A stretch of 9,375 bases of DNA, from positions 1 to 9,375 of the forward strand of contig JAJZQR010000203.1 of the NCBI GenBank assembly GCA_021806765.1, written 5' to 3'. Positions 6,758-9,375 of this stretch are shown piece by piece. Under the pieces are notes generated by a model. That model was not told the origin of the DNA and ran no database searches. It was given only the letters and a program-made list of their open reading frames with translations. The stretch is from Chloroflexota bacterium (GTDB lineage: Bacteria > Chloroflexota > UBA6077). How positions within the stretch are numbered: position 1 is the first letter of the stretch; every line of letters starts with the position of its first letter. Both the position numbers and the translations under genes were made by a program.

Positions 6758-7594
6758 GTGAACCCGGTCTTGAGCCTCACCCTCGGCGGGTGGCAGTTTC
6801 ACATCAGCTCGTACCGCTTCTTCTTCGCCCTGGCGGCGGTGGCCACGGTCGGGCTGGGAACGATCGTGGCCCGCCGCCGGGGCCTCCCGATCCAGCGATG
6901 CCTGGGCTGCCTGCTGTTGATGGCAGCGGCGGTTCCGGTCGGGGCCCGACTGATGGACGCGGCGACGAAGAGCGATCTCTACCGGGAGGACCCGTCGCGC
7001 CTGTGGGCTCTGGATCTGACCGGATTCTCCATGTTCGGCGGCCTGCTGCTGGCCGCCATCGTGGGGATGCTGGCCTGCCGGTGGATGTCGGTGGATCTTG
7101 TCCGGCTGGCCGACTCCGTGGCTCCCGCCCTGGGCCTGGGGATCGCACTGATGCGGATCGGCTGCTTCGAGGCGGGTTGCTGCTTTGGGGAGGTGTGCGA
7201 CCTCCCCTGGGCCGTCACCTTCCCTCCCGGCAGCGAGGCACACCTGTATCAAGTCCTGAATGGAGGGGGGTTATTCTCCATCGGAGCCCCGCTGCCGGTG
7301 CACCCGACTCAGCTGTACGAAGCGTCGGCAGCGCTGATAGGAACCGCTGTGACCCTCTGGATCCTACGCGGAAGAAGGGCCGATGGGACCGCCTTCCTGG
7401 TCTTCGCTGGCTGGTACAGCGGCTTCCGGTTGGTGAACCACCTATTCCGGGTCCAGGGTTCCGCTCTGTCGGTGCTCGAGGAGTTCTATCCGATCCTGTA
7501 TGCAACCATTCTTCTGGTATCAGCGGTCACCCTGATCCTACGGGCGAAACCAGCGATCCGATCTCTCCAACTGAGCTACGGCAAGGGCAGATGA
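6758..7594 (+). CDS. Divergent Lgt-family membrane protein (prolipoprotein diacylglyceryl transferase-like)
   Basis: A protein of 278 residues from a GTG at 6758, with AGGAG at 6746-6750 overlapping the stop of the protease gene. It has several hydrophobic helices, consistent with the roughly seven-helix Lgt fold. Family marks are MFGGLLLA (92-99), MRIGCFEAGCCFG (132-144), LPWAVTFPPG (149-158), VHPTQLYEAS (181-190) and the arginine in YSGFRLV (R224). Lgt transfers diacylglycerol from phosphatidylglycerol to the lipobox cysteine. Compared with E. coli Lgt as I recall it, the HGG histidine is Phe here (F93) and the RIGNF asparagine is Cys (C136), with an extra C141-C142. It therefore belongs to a divergent branch commonly annotated as Lgt but not clearly the housekeeping enzyme. 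Its position between two lipoprotein genes suggests a dedicated role in modifying them (inference). Confidence 0.85.
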   Translation: MNPVLSLTLGGWQFHISSYRFFFALAAVATVGLGTIVARRRGLPIQRCLGCLLLMAAAVPVGARLMDAATKSDLYREDPSRLWALDLTGFSMFGGLLLAAIVGMLACRWMSVDLVRLADSVAPALGLGIALMRIGCFEAGCCFGEVCDLPWAVTFPPGSEAHLYQVLNGGGLFSIGAPLPVHPTQLYEASAALIGTAVTLWILRGRRADGTAFLVFAGWYSGFRLVNHLFRVQGSALSVLEEFYPILYATILLVSAVTLILRAKPAIRSLQLSYGKGR

Positions 7595-7618
7595 GAACGC
7601 CGACTTGCGAGTGTCACA

Positions 7619-7648
7619 TCCTCATAGTCAACAACCATTCAATGAGGA
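7619..7648 (+). promoter_or_regulatory. Inverted repeat covering the ribosome site of the LamG-like lipoprotein
   Basis: TCCTCAT (7619-7625) is the exact inverse of ATGAGGA (7642-7648), with a 16-nt loop. The right arm contains most of the ribosome site GAGGAAAG used by the ATG at 7656. If formed in RNA, the hairpin would hide that site and lower translation. A 7-bp match with a large loop could also be chance. The same 61-bp gap shows no convincing promoter hexamers. Confidence 0.3.
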
Positions 7649-7655
7649 AAGAGTA

Positions 7656-8639
7656 ATGAGAAAACCCTGGCTCGGCGTAGCACCCGTGGTCCTGACCCTT
7701 CTTCTGGCTGCTTGCGGAGCACCGGCTGAGAAGCAAAGCAGCCCAAGCACTCCGATGGCAGCCACACCGCCACCCGCAGCCACACCAACCCGCGCTGCGG
7801 CTCAGGCGAAGCCAGCCGCTGCGGCCACACTCCCGGCCACCGCGACGACGCAACCCACGCTCACCAGGCCTCCCGTAGCGACGCCAACTCCGGCAGCATC
7901 CAGGGCCACGCCCACCCTGCCTTCGGCAGGCTCGGCAGCGCGTCCCTTCAAGCTGGCCGGGGCTCCTACCTGGAGTGACGGCCTGAACGGCAAGGTGGAC
8001 TCAGGAGCGACAGCCTTCACAGTTGTCCAGACCAGCGGACCTCAGCCCTCCGCTAAGGTGAACTCCTGGGCACCCGAGGGGGATGGCCAGGCGGCCACCC
8101 TCGGCGCCATGGATGCGTACATCGGCTACGTAGGTTCCCGACTCCGAGGAGATCAGGGCACCATCCTGCTGCGCTACAAACCTATCCCCAATCTTGCCGA
8201 GAGCTACGCCAAGCGGCACGAGAGCTGGACCGACTACGGACAGTATAAGCCCCCCCAGTCAGGGTTCCTGGTGGACGACATCGGATGGAGAGGAGCACCC
8301 AAGGGATCCTTCTCTCTGGTAATGGATCCTGCCGCCAACGGATCCGTCGCCTTCGGCATCTGGGATGGCGGTAAGTGGCACTACGTGACCTGGAAAGTGC
8401 CTCAGGGGTGGCAATGGGACAGCAACCACTGGTACGAGGTCGGGATGACCTGGGGTCCCAAAGGGCAGGCGGTCCTACTGGACGGAGAGGCCAAGGCCAG
8501 CATCCCGGACGTGGTGGCCTTGAACACGGCTTCGCCCTGGTTCCTGGGTCAGGCCCCGGGATACTGGCCCTACGGACCTCACACCCTGATGGGTTCTTAC
8601 GACGAGGTGCGAGTCTACGCCGTTCAGCCCGAGTGGTAG
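7656..8639 (+). CDS. Lipoprotein with Pro/Thr/Ala linker and LamG-like (concanavalin-type) domain
   Basis: A protein of 327 residues from the ATG at 7656, with GAGGAAA at 7644-7650; a TTG at 7605 in the same frame would place 17 polar residues before the signal peptide and is rejected. The signal peptide ends in a classic lipobox LAAC with acceptor C20. Residues about 28-92 are a low-complexity Pro/Thr/Ala tether of the kind used to cross a thick envelope layer. The rest (about 95-327) looks like a jelly-roll LamG/concanavalin-type domain: GTILLRYKPIPNL, SFSLVMDPAANGSVAFGIW, HWYEVGMTW, VLLDGEAKAS and the closing GSYDEVRVYAV. Such domains usually bind carbohydrate or protein ligands; no catalytic residues were recognised. 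It follows the Lgt-like gene by 61 bp and is closed by a strong hairpin. The ligand is unknown. Confidence 0.88.
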   Translation: MRKPWLGVAPVVLTLLLAACGAPAEKQSSPSTPMAATPPPAATPTRAAAQAKPAAAATLPATATTQPTLTRPPVATPTPAASRATPTLPSAGSAARPFKLAGAPTWSDGLNGKVDSGATAFTVVQTSGPQPSAKVNSWAPEGDGQAATLGAMDAYIGYVGSRLRGDQGTILLRYKPIPNLAESYAKRHESWTDYGQYKPPQSGFLVDDIGWRGAPKGSFSLVMDPAANGSVAFGIWDGGKWHYVTWKVPQGWQWDSNHWYEVGMTWGPKGQAVLLDGEAKASIPDVVALNTASPWFLGQAPGYWPYGPHTLMGSYDEVRVYAVQPEW

Positions 8640-8658
8640 ACGGATTAGAGGCCCACTC

Positions 8659-8691
8659 CCGGGAAGGCTGGAGTGTCACCAGCCTTCCCGG
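8659..8691 (+). terminator. Perfect 13-bp terminator-like hairpin
   Basis: CCGGGAAGGCTGG (8659-8671) and CCAGCCTTCCCGG (8679-8691) are perfect inverted copies with a 7-nt loop, beginning 19 nt after the lipoprotein stop codon. Only TTAG follows, not a T-run, so it fits a terminator lacking a U-tract or a processing hairpin. CACTCC (8654-8659) can instead pair with GGAGTG (8670-8675), which would block the main stem. The hairpin ends only 18 nt before the ACG of the next gene, leaving no room for a promoter between them. Confidence 0.7.
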
Positions 8692-8697
8692 TTAGCA

Positions 8698-8703
8698 GGG
8701 AGG
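8698..8703 (+). promoter_or_regulatory. Ribosome binding site pointing to an ACG start
   Basis: GGGAGG lies 6 nt before the ACG at 8710. The first regulator gene at 624 also uses GGGAGG before its ATG. No ATG, GTG or TTG occurs in this frame between the hairpin and the TTG at 8773. The site argues that translation starts, or formerly started, at the ACG position. Confidence 0.6.
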
Positions 8704-8709
8704 TTCGAA

Positions 8710-9258
8710 ACGAGAATCCTGGTTGTCGGCGAAGACCCCCAGACGGCGGATGCCCTTACCGTCGCCTTCCTATTGCTGTGGCCGGATGCCACTGTGGTCG
8801 CCACGGCCGACGGCGATGCCGCTGTTCTTGCCCTGTCCGGGGAGCGACTGGACTTGCTGGTGCTGGATGAGCTATCTCCCGACAGCGACACCCTGAGGCT
8901 TCTCAGGGAGATTCGCCTCCACTCCGACGTGCCGGTGATCCTACTGACGCCTTCGGGAAACGAGACCGCGGAAGTCCAGGGGCTGGAACTGGGAGCCGAT
9001 GCCTGCGTGGTCAAGCCCCTCAGTCCCCTGGCCCTTCTCGCCAGGGCCAAGGCCCTGCTGAGGAGAGCCGACAGGGGCAACAAGCCTTGCGGCGAGCCGT
9101 CCTCCCTTTGCACGAACTGTGACCTGCCTCTGAAACCGGGTCTGAAGTTCTGCCCCGCGTGTTGGGCTCTGGCAACAGAGGTGTCCTTCCAGCCCCTGGA
9201 ACCAGGATCGTTCCCCTTGCCGTCGGTGTACGCCAAACCGGAGGCCGACGAAGGATAG
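8710..9258 (+). CDS. Receiver-domain protein with C-terminal zinc ribbon; non-standard start (ACG) or start-codon loss
   Basis: Read from the ACG at 8710 to the TAG at 9256-9258, this gives 182 residues. Positions 1-120 align without gaps to the regulator at 624-1313, with about 65 identical residues by my count. Receiver residues are kept: acidic pocket E8-D9, phosphoacceptor D53 in LVLDELSP, T80 and K102 in VVKPL; Y99 is replaced by Cys. Instead of the winged helix there is a short linker and a zinc ribbon, CTNCDLPLKPGLKFCPACWA (C134, C137, C148, C151), then a Pro-rich tail. It cannot bind DNA as an OmpR protein does; it may compete for phosphoryl groups or signal through protein contacts. 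The codon at the expected initiator is ACG, placed behind GGGAGG. The first ordinary start in frame, TTG at 8773, would delete the first strand and the acidic pocket. The intact frame argues against an old pseudogene, but recent start loss is possible. Confidence 0.8.
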   Translation, partial: TRILVVGEDPQTADALTVAFLLLWPDATVVATADGDAAVLALSGERLDLLVLDELSPDSDTLRLLREIRLHSDVPVILLTPSGNETAEVQGLELGADACVVKPLSPLALLARAKALLRRADRGNKPCGEPSSLCTNCDLPLKPGLKFCPACWALATEVSFQPLEPGSFPLPSVYAKPEADEG

Positions 9259-9277
9259 AAGACTGGGGTTCGTGATG

Positions 9278-9375
9278 ATCGAGTAGGAGGGTGGGTTCGC
9301 CCCACCCTCCTCTCACACCACCGGACGTGCGGGTCCGCATCCGGCGGTTCGCCAAGTGTTCCGTATCAGGTGGTA
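9278..9375 (-). mobile_element. Group II intron, 3' end (domains V and VI), continuing past the window edge
   Basis: Read on the minus strand, 9350 to 9317 folds as a domain V hairpin: a 9-bp lower stem (9340-9348 with 9317-9325), a two-base CG bulge (9327-9326), a short upper stem and a four-base loop GACC. Then comes a domain VI hairpin with a perfect 10-bp stem (9301-9310 with 9286-9295) and a GCGAA loop, followed by TACTCGAT. The A at 9284 is 7 nt from the final T at 9278, the expected branch-point distance, and the terminal AT fits the usual intron end AY. The phrases GAACCGCCGGATGCGGACCC and GTGGTGTGAGAGG match what I remember of bacterial intron ends. Any reverse transcriptase/maturase gene would lie to the right, on the minus strand. 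The intron sits antisense, 20 bp after the receiver gene. Its subclass was not determined. Confidence 0.82.

Noticed and set aside
6754..7656. 300-codon + strand frame overlapping the Lgt-like gene
   Set aside because: Its translation is Arg/Pro/Gly-rich with no domain, while the frame starting at 6758 has clear Lgt motifs and hydrophobic helices.
7741..7930. Tandem DNA repeat or satellite
   Set aside because: This is codon-level low complexity (Pro/Thr/Ala linker) in a lipoprotein with no regular repeat unit.
8773..9258. TTG at 8773 as the start of the receiver gene
   Set aside because: It would remove the first strand and the acidic pocket, although the upstream codons align residue by residue with the paralogue and a ribosome site sits before 8710.
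9286..9310. Simple terminator for the receiver gene
   Set aside because: The hairpin is better explained as domain VI of a group II intron on the minus strand, with domain V and the branch region in correct order; it may still terminate + strand transcripts secondarily.
1..9375. tRNA, rRNA or CRISPR array
   Set aside because: No cloverleaf with a T-arm signature, no rRNA-like conserved segment and no regularly spaced repeats were seen.

Overview
The window is GC-rich, densely coding bacterial DNA, and every complete gene lies on the + strand. The signal-transduction proteins, lipoprotein signals with long Pro/Thr/Ala linkers, an Lgt-family enzyme and strong AGGAGG-type ribosome sites point to a free-living bacterium. 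A Chloroflexota-like or related lineage is my impression from gene style, but nothing in the window proves it.

Layout. (1) 1-1313: the 3' end of a sensor histidine kinase and a complete OmpR/PhoB-type response regulator, separated by a REP-like hairpin element (498-545) that contains the kinase stop codon. (2) 1314-2259: a leader with 11-bp-phased CGTTTAC-type direct repeats, a membrane-anchored secreted beta-rich protein (1453-2175), then a long stem-loop and a 12-bp palindrome. (3) 2296-7594: a tight run of four genes that looks like one operon: a GNAT-fold protein (YghO-like), a zinc-ribbon protein of unknown function, a lipoprotein subtilisin-family protease with extra C-terminal domains, and a divergent Lgt-like membrane protein. 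(4) 7656-8639: a lipoprotein with a Pro/Thr/Ala linker and a LamG-like domain, followed by a perfect 13-bp terminator-like hairpin. (5) 8710-9258: a second response-regulator gene. It is clearly a paralogue of the first, but its winged helix is replaced by a zinc ribbon and its start position reads ACG instead of ATG. (6) 9278-9375, minus strand: the 3' end (domains V and VI) of a group II intron that continues beyond the right edge.

Working together (inference): a kinase/regulator pair, a set of exported or surface proteins (two lipoproteins, a surface protease, a membrane-anchored protein), a possible lipoprotein-modifying enzyme, and a regulator derivative that keeps the phosphorylation site but has lost the DNA-binding domain. 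The most unusual items are the zinc-ribbon receiver with no ordinary start codon, the terminator hairpin directly in front of it, and a Cys4 ribbon of the same layout in the operon protein at 3539-4327.
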